64,000 bases of DNA, from contig NC_070614.1 in NCBI RefSeq assembly GCF_027172205.1, positions 38,632,001 to 38,696,000 of the forward strand. The letters are read 5' to 3'. The notes beneath the pieces are model-generated. The model saw only the letters and a program-made list of their open reading frames with translations. It made no database searches and was not told where the DNA came from. Source of the stretch: Podarcis raffonei. Taxonomy: Eukaryota > Chordata > Lepidosauria > Squamata > Lacertidae. The position numbers were made by a program, and so were the translations under genes. Position 1 is the stretch's first letter. Each line of letters opens with the position of its first letter. Positions 44,536 to 57,500 of this stretch are shown one piece after another.

Positions 44536-47500
44536 TATTTTAATATAGGTTCTTATAAAGACTGATGGGTGCCATCTTAGATGATGATGATGATGATGAT
44601 GATAATAATAATAATAAATTTTTATTTATACCCTGCCTTCCCCAGCCAAGACCGGGCTCAAGGCAGCTAACACCAGGTATAAAAACAATTGATTAAAATA
44701 CAACTTAAAAACAAGATTAAAATATATAGATGAGGCGATCCTCTTTCCCTCTCACACTGGTAAGAACGTCTCTTCTTCCTCCGGACCTCCTTTTTATTGT
44801 GTGTTCATGATGCCATGTGATCATGATGCTGTTGGGGGAGGGGGAGTCACACTTAATCCTATGTTTGTGCCTGGGAAAAGTTTCAGGGCGCTCGCACTGC
44901 TTCATTTCCAATCAGTGCACAACCTGTCACTTCCTGCTGAAATCCTGTAACTTTTTATACCACCAATAATAAAGCAGGATTAATCTACTAGTACTGTAGT
45001 GCACTATCACTGTGTCAAGAACATGCTGCAGAATTCACCCACACAGAAACAGCAGTTTGTAGGGGGACCTAGGATGGAGTCTTCTGTTACATACAGGCAG
45101 CAACCATTTTGCACAGGGGTTCCATTCCTGGCCACCTCCCCCTGCATGTCGGTGGAGTGTGCAAAAGCCCACTCCGCCCCGTTCTGGTCGGTCGCGCATC
45201 AACTAGATGTGTGCAATATGGTCGCTGCCTGTATGTGCAACATCGAATGGCAAATATAAAATACATTTTATATTCAAAACTATTATTTAGCCAAATGCAA
45301 GCATGCAGACATAATTAGTTAAACCTATTTTTTATTTGTTCAATAAGGCTACATCCCTAAACACACCAAGGAATAAGTTTCACTAAACTCAATGGGACGT
45401 ACTTCTGCATAAGCACGTATGGCTATCTGGGATGCATTACTATACCTTGCCTTGAGTTTCAACTGCCCCCCTGCTGGCTATTTGCCAGTACTACAGCTCT
45501 GCAAAGTAAAACGAAAGCTAGTTGATCTTAACAGAGGCTACTAGATAGATCCCTTTGGCCATATAACTACAGCAGGCAACATGGTTCTGAGGTGAAATGC
45601 ATGTTCTCCATCTGCTCTATTGAAAAGTCAGCTCCATCAGGCTCTTTCCTCAACTTTCACCAGCAGCCAGTTCATCAGGCAATTGGAGACAGAGACAGAT
45701 GAGACAAGAATTCTGTAGCTGAGAAATAGTGCCTGAGGGGTTTTTGCCTGCCTGCCTGCCTGCCTGCCTTCCTATCCCTTTTCCTTTTGTGTCATGTCCT
45801 TTAGAGTGCAAGCCTCTCTGGGAGACTTTTTGGTTAAAAAAAAGAGAATTTTAAAAAAATGCTTCAATTTTATTTTTTAAAAATGTACATATAAGGTGAA
45901 AATTCCCTATCCATTTCCACTTAAACAACATCAGGCAGCAGGCCTGTGAAAGTCTATGGGACCTTGGAAAGCTACTGCCAGTCGGAGTAGACAGTTTGGG
46001 ACTAGGTGGATCAACGGGTCAACATCCTCCCGAGAATGCATGAGGAGGCCTTGCGAACTATGTGGGATAACCTTAAACTCCAATGCCCCTGGCGCCCAAA
46101 CACGCACTGCCATCTACTCATTTAGGCACATGTGAGGAGGGGTTCTCTGCACATGCACAGTTGCACTGCTCATGAGGGGCTGACGATTGCCCCTTGCATA
46201 GAGGAGCCTTCCATGCATGAGACTCAGTACGTGTGCTGACCCCTTCTCACATGTTAGTGGCGTGGTGGTGGGGGGCTAACCTATGTAGTCACATGTGTAC
46301 TTTGAACATGGTGTGTGTGTGTGTGTTGGGGGGATGTTATCTGAGCCCTTTAACGTAGTCCACTCTTCCCCATATTCACTTAACTTACCTTGTACTAGGA
46401 AGTCAAGGTAGCCAGAAACAGTTCCCTTCAAATCTGCCATATCGCACCGGTATCTGCCCGAGTCATTTACGTTCACCTCCTTCTTTACCAGAAAGGAATC
46501 CATACTGCTGGTCATCGGTTGCAGCTTGCCTTTCACTACCTAAGAAGAAGGGTTGCATTTGGACACTAGCATTGAGAAAGAAGTGGCTTTTCGTGCATGT
46601 ACAGTCATACCTCGGGTTGAATGTGCTTCGGGATGAGCGCGTTACTTCCGGGTTTCGTCGCTTGTGCATGCACAGACGCTCAAAATGACGCACAGACACG
46701 GGTTACGTTTGCTTCTAGATGCGAACAGGGCTCCAGAACGGATCCCGTTTGCATCTAGAGGTACCACTGTATGTGTTTTCCTGCTGACAGGAACCCCTGC
46801 AAAGCTGTCTTTGACTCCAGCCCACCACTGTCCATGTTCAAATCCAATGCCAGGCCCCCACAGGGAGTTGGAGCACCACAGAGAGCCCCAGCTGAACAAC
46901 TCGCTTCAACAATAGTTGAAAGCAGAACGAGCCCTTCTAAGAATCTGCCTCTCAACTCAGCGGCGTAGTTAGCTGCTCAGGTGCCCAGTGCCTCTCTGCA
47001 GCCTCCCCCTCAGCTGTAGGGCAGCTGAGGGAGAGGCGGTGGGCAGATGCAAGTTCCATGCTGCCGTTTCAGGCTGTGCTGAGCCTGCGGGCGCTCAAGG
47101 CCCCACGTCACTCCCAGGAGAGACGCGTGGCTCAGGCAATAAGTGCCAGCCTCCGCGGTGTGACGCCTAGTTCCAGCCAGGTTTTGTTGCATTTGTTGAC
47201 TGAACTAAAAAGTTTTGTGAGCCCTTTTTAAAAAACTCATATTTTTGTCATTTTGTCACCCGCCCCCCTCAGTGATGACACCTGAGGCGACCTGCACCCA
47301 CTGCACCCCCTTTCCTCCACCACTGTCTAGACTACCTTTTCCAGGCTCTGCCCCCTTGTGGATAACTTAAAAGATGGGCACACCTTCTCTGTTCTATAGC
47401 CTCCTTCCCAGGGTGCTCCCTGGAGCACTAGACTGTGAGATGCAGCAGGAGACATTTGGTTCCTCCGGCTCCGGTGTGTGAAAGGATCCCTGGCTCTAGA

Positions 47501-49095
47501 CCTACTGACCCTGGCGATCTTGGTGCTTGTTCAGTGGGGTCCCATCTGTCAGCCCCAGGTTCTGTGATCTCCTGCTCTTCAGCATCAGATTTGGAGCCCT
47601 GAACCTGGTCTGACTGCATAGCTGAGGACACTGCAGCCTTTGACGCCAAACCTCCATCGATAACTAGATTCTGCGGTTGTACAACCACCCATAATAGTAA
47701 TGGGGGATTTTGTTTCTGGGCCAAATTCTGATTAAGGCCCTAAATGGCTTGGGACCCGAATACCAGAAGGAGCACCTCCCCCTTCCCATATTGTAAGATT
47801 CTCAAAGGAAACTCTTTCCCATCTTCCATCGCTGGGCGAGATGTGTGCTGCCGTTATGTGGGAGAGAGCCCTTCCCTTAGAAGCCCAACTGGCACAAGGC
47901 TAAGACTTACTTGTTTGCCCAGACATTTTAGTTAGCTGGTTGTTGGTTTAGTGTGCTCTGTGGCTGTTATTGTTGCGTATTTTATTGTTTTGTTTATTTT
48001 GGGTGCCTGCTGCACAGACAAAGGGTGAGTTATAAATATTAGTCGTTATCAGCATCAGATAATATATTTTCCACACTGGTTTGAACTCCAACTTATTTCC
48101 TTGTTAAAGTGAGGTCCAGAGTGGTGTAGTGGTTCAAAGTGTTGGACTAGGGTCCCCAGATGTTGTTGGACTACAACTCCCATCATCCCTGACCACTGGT
48201 CATGCTGGCTAGGAATGATGGGAGTTGTAGTCCAACAGCATCTGGGGACCCACAGGTTCAGAAACACTGTAAGGAGACCCAAGTCTCTACTGAGGCATGA
48301 AGCTCACAGAGGTTGTGGCCACCTGTCACACTCTCTGCACTTAACAAGGTTGTCATGAGCATAAAAAAGGGGGCACATGTATGTCGCCCTGAACCCTGCA
48401 GCATGAAAATGTGATTGACACATAAGCTAACCCTTGGCATGGGTGGGGAGTTACAGGTCAAAAATCAGTGGCAGTAGATTTTTGGGGAGGCAAGTGGGCT
48501 GGCAAAGGGGAAGGCCACTTCTCAGAGGCACTGCCTACCCGGTAGAAGATGTATTTCTTCACACTTTGACTAAACTTGTGCCACTGCAGAGCACAATCCA
48601 GAACCAGATCTTCATCCATTTCCACTTGTATCCTCCTTTCTGCAAAATCCAAGTATCCAAAATCTGTTCTTCTAGGTACTTAACATTTAATCCACTACTG
48701 CCCGCCACATATGCAACATTATCATTGATTGCCCACAAGTAAAACCGTTAGAACATACAAACAGCACTCTAAGAAGGCACCTTTTTTTACTTATACAGGG
48801 ACACGTTGTTAGTTGTTGCTATTATTTAAAGCGTTTGTACCCTGCTCTTCAGCCAAAAAGAGAGTGGCTTACATATAGTCAAAACAAGACAGTCCCTATG
48901 ATATAGAGCCCAGCAAAGCCATCACCTAAGTAGTAATGGGACTGGCAGGGAAGGAAGGAGCCTGCTGGGGATTATTGTGTTCAAGGTGGAGGAAGGGTAT
49001 TGGTGAAGGGCTTGGTGGAGAAATCTGGGAGCTGGGATTTTATTCTCAGGGCAGGATGAGTTGGGTGGTCACTTGGGCATCACCAAAGAGAGAGA

Positions 49096-49143
<48 letters not shown>

Positions 49144-51500
49144 CATATTCACATAAAATGTGCATGTGCTCATTTATATAATAGATGCAAATTAGAAAAA
49201 CAACCTGGTCCACCATAGTGGGGGAAACTGAGTAGGTGACTTGCGTGCCTGCTCAGCCTGTTGCCCAGGTATTGCTAAGGATGGATAGACAACCTATGGT
49301 TGCTCTCTGGTCTTATGGTTTTTTAAAAACAGACATCCCTTGGGCAGAAGATTCCTGCATCGCAGGGGGTTAGACTAGATGACCCTAGGGGTCCCTTCCA
49401 ACTCTTTGATTCTATGATTCTAAGGACACTAGCTGCATACAACTTCCCTCCACTGCCTGTCAGAAGCCATTGCAAGGTTTGGATTGGAGGAGGGGAGCTC
49501 TCCCATTTGGTCCCAAAAGTTCTGAATTCCCACCCCAAAAATTGTAGCTCACCTGGGGAGAAGGGCAACATGGCCGTATTCCACTGTCAAGCCCAGTGGA
49601 AGCTTGTCCCCTAGGGTGAATGGGGCACTACTCTGCCAACTTCAGTCTCCTCCCCTCAGCCAATGTTCCCCTTCCTGCTTGCCTTCTTACTTACAAGTAG
49701 TCCCAGTGGGTCCGTTTAGACTGGCCTCGGGCATCTTTCTCTTGAATCTCAATCCTGCCAGGCCCTGTCTTCTGCCACAGATTTGTAGGCCCCAAACTGA
49801 GCCTGCTCCCTTTTCTCAGCTCTTACCTCCACACCGGTATTTCTTGTTGCATGTGTAAGTCCGTACGAGGCACGTGAAGCAATGAGTAAGCACGTAGCTC
49901 ATCACACCTGCAGAACGAGAGGACCAGAAGGAGGGTTCTGGGTTCGGGCAGAAGGAGGGTGAACTGGAGAGAAGGTGACAGATAGTGGGACAAGCACAGC
50001 AATCTGGCTCACCAAACACAAACTCCCCCGGGAACAAATCTCTTGGGAATAAATGATGGCACTACAAGAAGAAGAGGAGGAGGAGGAGTTTGGATTTGAT
50101 ATCCCGCTTTATCATTAGAGTCTGGTCTGGGACCGTAATCAATTCAGTTCAAATGATGGCAGTGGCCTTGTGCAGCTCCTGTTCATTACTGCTTTGAGGC
50201 TGGAACATAGGGGTCACCAACTGATTCTATGCCTCCACCCCTCTGGTCTGCCCCACTCCTACACCTATAACAACAGAAAGTAGTGCATGTGTGAAGATAA
50301 GCATTGCCATCCTGGGTTTAGCACAATGGTGTTAGCAAAAAACAACAACAACCCAGCTTGCCCGTCATTTTAAATATAACTCAAACACCCTGACACTGAA
50401 ATTTCATAATAAACTGCTGGGTCAGGCCAATGGCCAGCATCCTGTTCTCACTGTGGCCAACCAGATGCCTATGGGAAGCCTGCGGAAAGCAGGATGTGAT
50501 CACAAGAGCACTTTCCCCTTCTGCTGTTTCCAGCCACTGGTATTCAGGAGCATCACTGCCACCTGAAGGCAAAGCATAGTGAAGGGGAGTGAAAGCATTC
50601 AGGACAAGAAAGGTAATAGTTTTTATTTGCTACTGATCAATAAGGGAGACTCTTACCAGTTCAGCATATCAGAGTGAGAGCACTCGTGGTACCGGGTGTG
50701 GAGTGTAAAGCAGTCAATTCACTCTCTCTACTACCCACCAAACTCAAACCTAATCAAGGAGTCAGCTATACAGCTGCAAATAAAACGTTTTAAGTGTGTT
50801 TTAAGTGCAATATACAATGTGACACTAGATGGCGGTGGTGAGCCTCATGGAAAATTCAATGGTGTTGTGTTTGTTTGTTTTTTTTAAAAAAAAACGCTTT
50901 AAAAAAAGAAGAAGCCTTTTCAGAACAGTTCTCATATGTGGGTAGATTCCACCCAAGTCATCCTTGGCACATCTAGATTTGATTTCCTCAAAGGCCCTAA
51001 CAGAAAAAGCTCCACACCTGAGGCACTGACACCAAGTGTAGTCACTTTAGTACTCACTGGCATTACTTAAGGTAAGAGTGAGCAGATCTCTTAGCATACC
51101 TCTGGCTGATTTGCAGTAGATCTGCAATTGTTTAACAACAGCAATAGGGTTTCCGCCCCCTTTAAATTAGGCTGCTAAGACTAAGAAAGCTTGGAAGATG
51201 ACATGGAATGGAGTTTCGGGTGAAAGGATGCTGAGCTTGGTTCAGGTACAGAGAACAAAGTCTGTGCTTTGTTCCTTCTGTTCCTATTTCTTCCACTGCC
51301 ACCTCTGTTTCTGCCTTTCTGTTTCTCTAATTTCTCAACCAGGATAGCTATGCTGCTTCTAGCCAGCAATGCTTCTGTTCCGTTCTAACTTCCCACTCTA
51401 AACTAGCTAGCTGTATTCATGTCTATCTGGCACTCAACACCTTCCTCTTATCCCTATAGACTTTTAGATTTAACTCCAAAGCCACCAGTCCAACTGGAGT

Positions 51501-51580
<80 letters not shown>

Positions 51581-54500
51581 AACAAAACAGAAATTTTAAA
51601 TTCTTATATGAAACATTTTGGCTTCTGCCTTCTTTATTCTTCTTTATGCTTTGGTTTGTTGCTTGGTTTTAATTGACCATAGCAGCAGTTTAATTTGCCC
51701 CATTGTGTGCATTGACTCTTGAGCATATCAGTTGGATACACGTGGACAAGGGCATCCCTTTACATATGTAGACCATCGTTGTGCTGTAACATAATATTGC
51801 TGTTAATGGCAGATCCACAGGAGCCGGCTGATAAGCTATCAGCTCTAATAACGCAGAACTCTCCTGGGGCTTGTTTCGTGTATTAACTAGGTGGGAGGGT
51901 TTGGCTGATCATTTGGGGTTTCTGCCTCTGGCAGCAAAAGGCCTCAAGAGACTCCTGAGGGAAGGAGCCATAGTTCAATCGCAGAGTACATGCTTTGAAT
52001 GTAGATGTCCCCAGATCTGGTCCTGGCATGCCTAGCTAGAACAATCAGATTGCATGTGAAATGAATGACTTTTCTCTGTCTGAGACCCTGGAGAGCTGCT
52101 GCCAGGGAATGTAAACAACAGTACCTCAGGTAAGGCTTCCTCTGACCGGGGAAGCCTATGCATGTAAGCACTGATTTGCAGCCATTTTGTTCTCAGGTAG
52201 GAGGAATTGATCCATTTACCCCAGACATCTGGCAGGTGTTACCTCCCTCTCCAACATCTGGCAGGAGAAAGTCGGAACACTTCTGCAATAGCCCCTCTCT
52301 GATAAGGAAGTCTTGAAAGACAGAGAATGGCTTTTTCCCTGCTCCACTTACAACAGGATCTCTTCCTTATAAAGGAGGTGCCATACCTGTCCAGGTATGG
52401 TCGAGAACCAGAAATCCAGGACATGCCAACTTTAGCAGTCAAAACCGCTTTGACTAACTTTAGCGGTCAAAACCGCTAAAAAGATTGTGACGGGCTTGAA
52501 ATTGTATGGCTGCAGAGACACAATACTTTGAAAGCACATACTTTCCCTAAAATAAGTATGAGTGCTACAGTTTAAGGGCTTGTGGGAATTGTAACTCTGT
52601 GAAGGGCAGACAATAGTGCTCCTAACTGATAAAGACCTACAGATTACACACCTGGTAGCCAAATTTGCTCTGGCAGCTAAGAAGCTCCGTTCTGGATATG
52701 TTAATGCTCTCTAATTTTAAATTTTTATGCTGTAAACTTTTTATAGGGTATGTTGTGTGATTTTAAAGGAAAGCCTTGCCTTGCTCTCTGCTGTACACTG
52801 TAAGGCCTTTGGCTATGCACACACACACACAAAATCTAAATGTTGAGGGGTTAGAAAATGACAGAGAATCATGTGGATGGGCATGAATTGAACTGTGAAC
52901 TGTATGTGAACCAAACTAGTTCATTTCTCAAAGGGCTGAACGTGAACTAGAATTAGTTCCTTTGGGGACAGGTCGAACTAATTCCTTTTAAAAATGAACT
53001 CTCTAAGTTCATTTTACTCACCGCATTCATTGCTGCAATAATCTGCAAAGAGAAAGAAGGAAGGAAGTTGGCAGTTGCGTGTGTCTGTACACCCCCCTCC
53101 GCCCACACACCATTGTCAGTAACCCAGTTAGGATTGCCAACTTTTGAACTGGCCCCTGCAGACCTTCCCTTACAGCTGATCTGGTCAGCATCTATTTAAC
53201 TTCAGAGGATGAGCGGGTGTTTGTATGGTGCAAAGGGAGAAAGAAGGACCTATAACCCCTATCTAAAGGTAAAGGACCCCTGACAGTTAAGTCCAGTTGT
53301 GAACGACTCTGGGGTTGTGGCGCTCATCTTACTTTACTGGCCGAGGGAGCCAATGTTTGTCCACAGACAGTTTTTTCCGGGTCATGTGGCCAGCATGACT
53401 AAGCCGCTTCTGGCGAAACCAGAGCAGCGCATGGAAATGCCGTTTACCATCCCACCGGAGCGGTACCTATTTATCTACTTGCAGTTTGACGTGCTTTTGA
53501 ACTGCTAGGTGGGCAGAAGCAGGGACCGAGCAACGGCAGCTCACCCCGTCACGGGGATTCAAACCGTCGACTTTCCGATTGGCAAGCCCAAGGCTCAGTG
53601 GTTTAGACCACAGCGCCACCCACGTCCCATATAACTCCTATCTACAACTATTCATTTTATTTTTCTATTACTAACTAGGGACTGCTACCCTTGCCTGCCT
53701 CACCTGCCAACCCCTTCACCCACCCGCCCCATATGGCTCAGCCAAGCTATGCACAGCTTACATGTTGCAACTCTGGGCAATAGCTCGTGAAAAACAGTCA
53801 GTAGCTTCTGAAAACACGAATCCATCTCTTTATGAAGCTGAGCCTCTGCAAAGGAAAAGGAAACGGTAAGAGCAGGAGGTCTAGGTGGGCTCCATGTTTC
53901 ACAGGGCTCTTGGACAAGACACCCACCCTGGGGCCCCCTCCGTCAGGAAGCTGACCTCCTCATGGTCATGTTTACCAGCTCCTCCTCCTCTTCCCCATGG
54001 TTGCTGCCAACAGAGGCTGGCCCATTCAGGCTAATGGGGCACTGCCCTACCAACCTCAATCTGCCAGGCCTTCCCGTCTTCTTACTGTAGCCTTATTGGA
54101 GTTCACTGATTGGGTCTGCGTTGCTCCAGGACAGGAGGAAGGAAGTCAAAATGACACCGAGGTTGGTTCAAAGAAAGAGTTTATTCTGCTCTCCGGATAG
54201 CAGAAGGCACTTGCGTGATTAGTCCCCAGCAAGTCCAAAGAAATGACAGGTTTCATGCAGTTTATATATCCTCCAGGCACCCTCTCACTCCTCCCCTAGG
54301 AGCCCAACCACGTCGGCCTGTGTACGCAGGTTGACATCACATATGTTCCTGCTCTGGTACTCTCAACCATAAAAGGGTCTTCCTTCCTGTACTTCTGACC
54401 ATAAAAGGATCTTCCTCTTCCTACTCTTATCTGGGAGGACATCATAATCTCCGGGAACACGCTTTTGGCGTTTTCCCCGGACATTGGTCTTGCGCGTATT

Positions 54501-57500
54501 TTGTGGTCAGCACACAAGATAAAGTTCTGACGTGTTTTCTTTGTTCCCCTGGAGAGCCAAGGCCATCCCTTGCCTGTCCTGATAAAGGACAGAACTGTTT
54601 ATGCAGTTGTGTCCTTATTATGGTTTTGCTACCCAAGAAACCAGAGGCCTTCCTTTTGGGCATGGTTGGCCAACGGGTGCCAAAGAAAGACAGAACATTT
54701 TTTATGTATGCAACAACAGCAGCAAGAATACTTCTCGCCAAGTATTGGAAGACACAAGATCTACCCACCGTGGAAGAATGGCAGATGCAAGTGATCGACT
54801 ACATGGAGATGGCTGAAATGACTGGCAGAATCCGTGACCAGGGAGAAGAACTGATGGAACAGGACTGGAAAAAGTTTAAGGACTATTTACAAAAACACTG
54901 CAAAATGTTTGAATGTTAATATGATGTGGGAAGTGAAGGTAACAGGGCTTGTGGGATTTGGTTAAATGTGAATGAAAAGAAGAATGTTAAAAAGGAGAAG
55001 GGGTTATGAACAGAATAATATTATGTCATAGTATATAAGATGAGGAATGGGTTAAAACAATGGAAAATTGGGACATAATAATTAGAAGAATATAATTTAA
55101 GCATGGTTTAAATAAGGGTTTGAATTAGCTGAATTTGATTGGAAGAAAGAGGAACACAAAAAAGGGAGATGTGAGGAGGTCAGGACAGAGGGGTATGGAA
55201 TTTTGTAAATTTAAAAAAGTGGATTTTTCTTTTTTCTCTTTTTCTGTTTTTTTTGTTTGTTATATATTTCTGTTTTTTATGTGAGCTTTATTTAATGCAA
55301 CGATCTATCTGAAATGATGAATTTTTTGATTTGTAAAACTTGACCTGTTGAGCCACATTTTACATTCCCCCCCTTTATTTTATGGGAAATAGGACTGGGA
55401 TCATTATTTCGTTTATTTTTGAGCCAAGAGCTTGTGGAGTGGAAATTTATTCTAAAAGTGTTGTTTGTTTTTTTAAGACAGTGTGCCTATTTGTCATTTT
55501 ACGGATCCACTGTTTCCCTTGGCAACTGCTCTGGTGCCACTCTCCCTCCCAAGGTGCTGCTTCTTTCTCCTTCCTCCAGAGTAGTTACATGGGTGAGTCC
55601 ACCCAATCAAGAATCCTAAAGTGAAAATAATGTCATGAGGCCATATAATGAATCATATTTGGCTGGATGATGGTGTCAATGAGGGCAAGTGAGGCCAATT
55701 TAAATAAGCAACTGAATAGCGCAAAAATTAATCCAAAGAGGTGTCTGTATACATGCAGGCTAACACCCCACTCCATTCTTGTGGGAATGGGCTATAAGCA
55801 GAGTTTTGATGAATGTGTTTATTGTGAGATTGGAGCTCTTAGTGGATGCGCATTGTTTACTGTGTCCATACAATGTTCTGAGCTTCAGAAGAAGTTTCAG
55901 GAGTTTTGTTAGGTGGGCAGCCAAAGTTGTTGAGCTTCTTTTGGGAAATCACAGGTAAAAATACCCCCATTGCAGGGAGCCAGCTTTCGGGGGGGGGGCG
56001 TCATCTGCTGGGGGTGGGGCAACTGAATCTAAATTGATTTAGTACTTTCAATGCTACGCCCATGATGCCAGCCTGCATTTCTCCCCTGTTTAAATCAGAT
56101 TTTCCCTTTCGGTGGGAAATCCTCTGTGTGTTTGTCTTTAATGTTATGAATAACCCACTTGGAAGTTTAAAGTCCCATCTGGAAGCACTCATAGACTGAT
56201 TTGTCAACACAGTACCTACCCAGTAGATAGCGGTGCACTATATTGAAGAAACCACCAGATGGCGACGCCTAGTTGATTGTGAGGTAAAAGGCACTGAAAG
56301 ATTTACAGTGTAAAAGACTGGGCAACAATCGGCCAGATATATGAATGAGCTGGGCAGCCAAAGCAAAGCTATCTTGACCTACATTTGAGGAGCATGCCTT
56401 CAGAGGCTGCACCAGACGCTTTGCTGAATACATTCGAATATACATACATGCAACATATTACAGCCATTTGGAAGAAAACAGTCATATATTCCTGATGGCC
56501 ATGTGATACCATTCATTTTAGCATATCTCTACCTTTAACTTCATTTTCCATGATGTGTTTCAAACAGCGTTTGAAGTGGGCACCTAAGTCTGCCAGCGAA
56601 AAGTCATCTGAAGAGAATGGAGGGGGGGGATACAGTTAGGGGGGAAATAGCCAGCTTCATTCCATCTTTTTTTATTCTGAATTGCCTTGCGAATCACTGA
56701 GCGCTGTCTGCCTCCTTCCCCATAAAGCTTTCCTGCAGGGCCTGATGTAGAAGCCAGGCACCTCCACAGATAAGAGGTGTATAATGCCTTTGAACATGGA
56801 GTTTTTGTTCAGAGCAATTGCAGCTTATTTCCCTCTTCCTTCCATTGTTTTTCTCCCTATTACTGTATGTCTGCATGTTAATATGTATTTATTATGCATA
56901 CAATCCCATGTAAACCTGGGAGTTAAATCCCACCGGAGTCAATATTTATTCAATCAAATCTCTATGCAATCCTTCAAAATAAACCCCAGGGCAGCTCACA
57001 CAAAACTATACAGACATAAGACCATAACGTATGCCTGCAGGTTCAGGCCAGTGGCTCTTCTCACAGTGGCTGACCAGAACATAGCCGTTCCAGCTACCAG
57101 CCATTGATAGCCTTTATCTTCCATTAATTTCTCTAATCCTCTTTTAAAACCAGCCAAGTCGGTGTCGTTACTGCTTTCTGAGGGAGCAAGTTCCACAGTT
57201 TAGCTATGCACTGTGTGAAGAAGTACTTAGAATCCTTGAACTGTGGCGTTGGAAGGGATCCAGTGGATCACCTAGTCCATCATTCAGCTTGACTGGATGT
57301 CCATGAGTTCCAATGTTAGGAGAGAGGGAGAAGGAAGTCCCTCCACTTTTTCCATGTCATGCACGATTGTTGAAACTGCTATCATGTGGCCTCTTATAGG
57401 AGCGTAAGAACTCAACGATAACTCAGCTAACTTCTTGTGACTCGAATAAAAGGCGTAGGAATATGCCAGAGCAGATTGGCGTCCCATCTTTCTTTCCTCT

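Larger units (their letters stand above)
44351..46388 (-). other. IZUMO1 intron 7
   Basis: The intron holds (CA)n(GA)n at 44,474-44,535, a reversed CR1/L2 LINE tail at 44,578-44,730, a TA-flanked MITE at 45,094-45,231, (TGCC)n at 45,749-45,768 and a SINE scrap near 45,935-46,030. Nothing coding was seen. Confidence 0.6.
46540..48538 (-). other. IZUMO1 intron 6
   Basis: The intron contains the MITE at 46,602-46,769, unique GC-moderate DNA to 47,700, a LINE fragment at 47,715-48,045 and the nested SINE/MITE at 48,108-48,400. Both-strand frames at 46,640-47,190 and 47,428-47,724 have no recognisable domain. Confidence 0.5.
48640..49826 (-). other. IZUMO1 intron 5
   Basis: The intron holds (AG)n at 49,084-49,140, a CR1 3' end at 49,340-49,428 and otherwise unique sequence. 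Confidence 0.6.
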
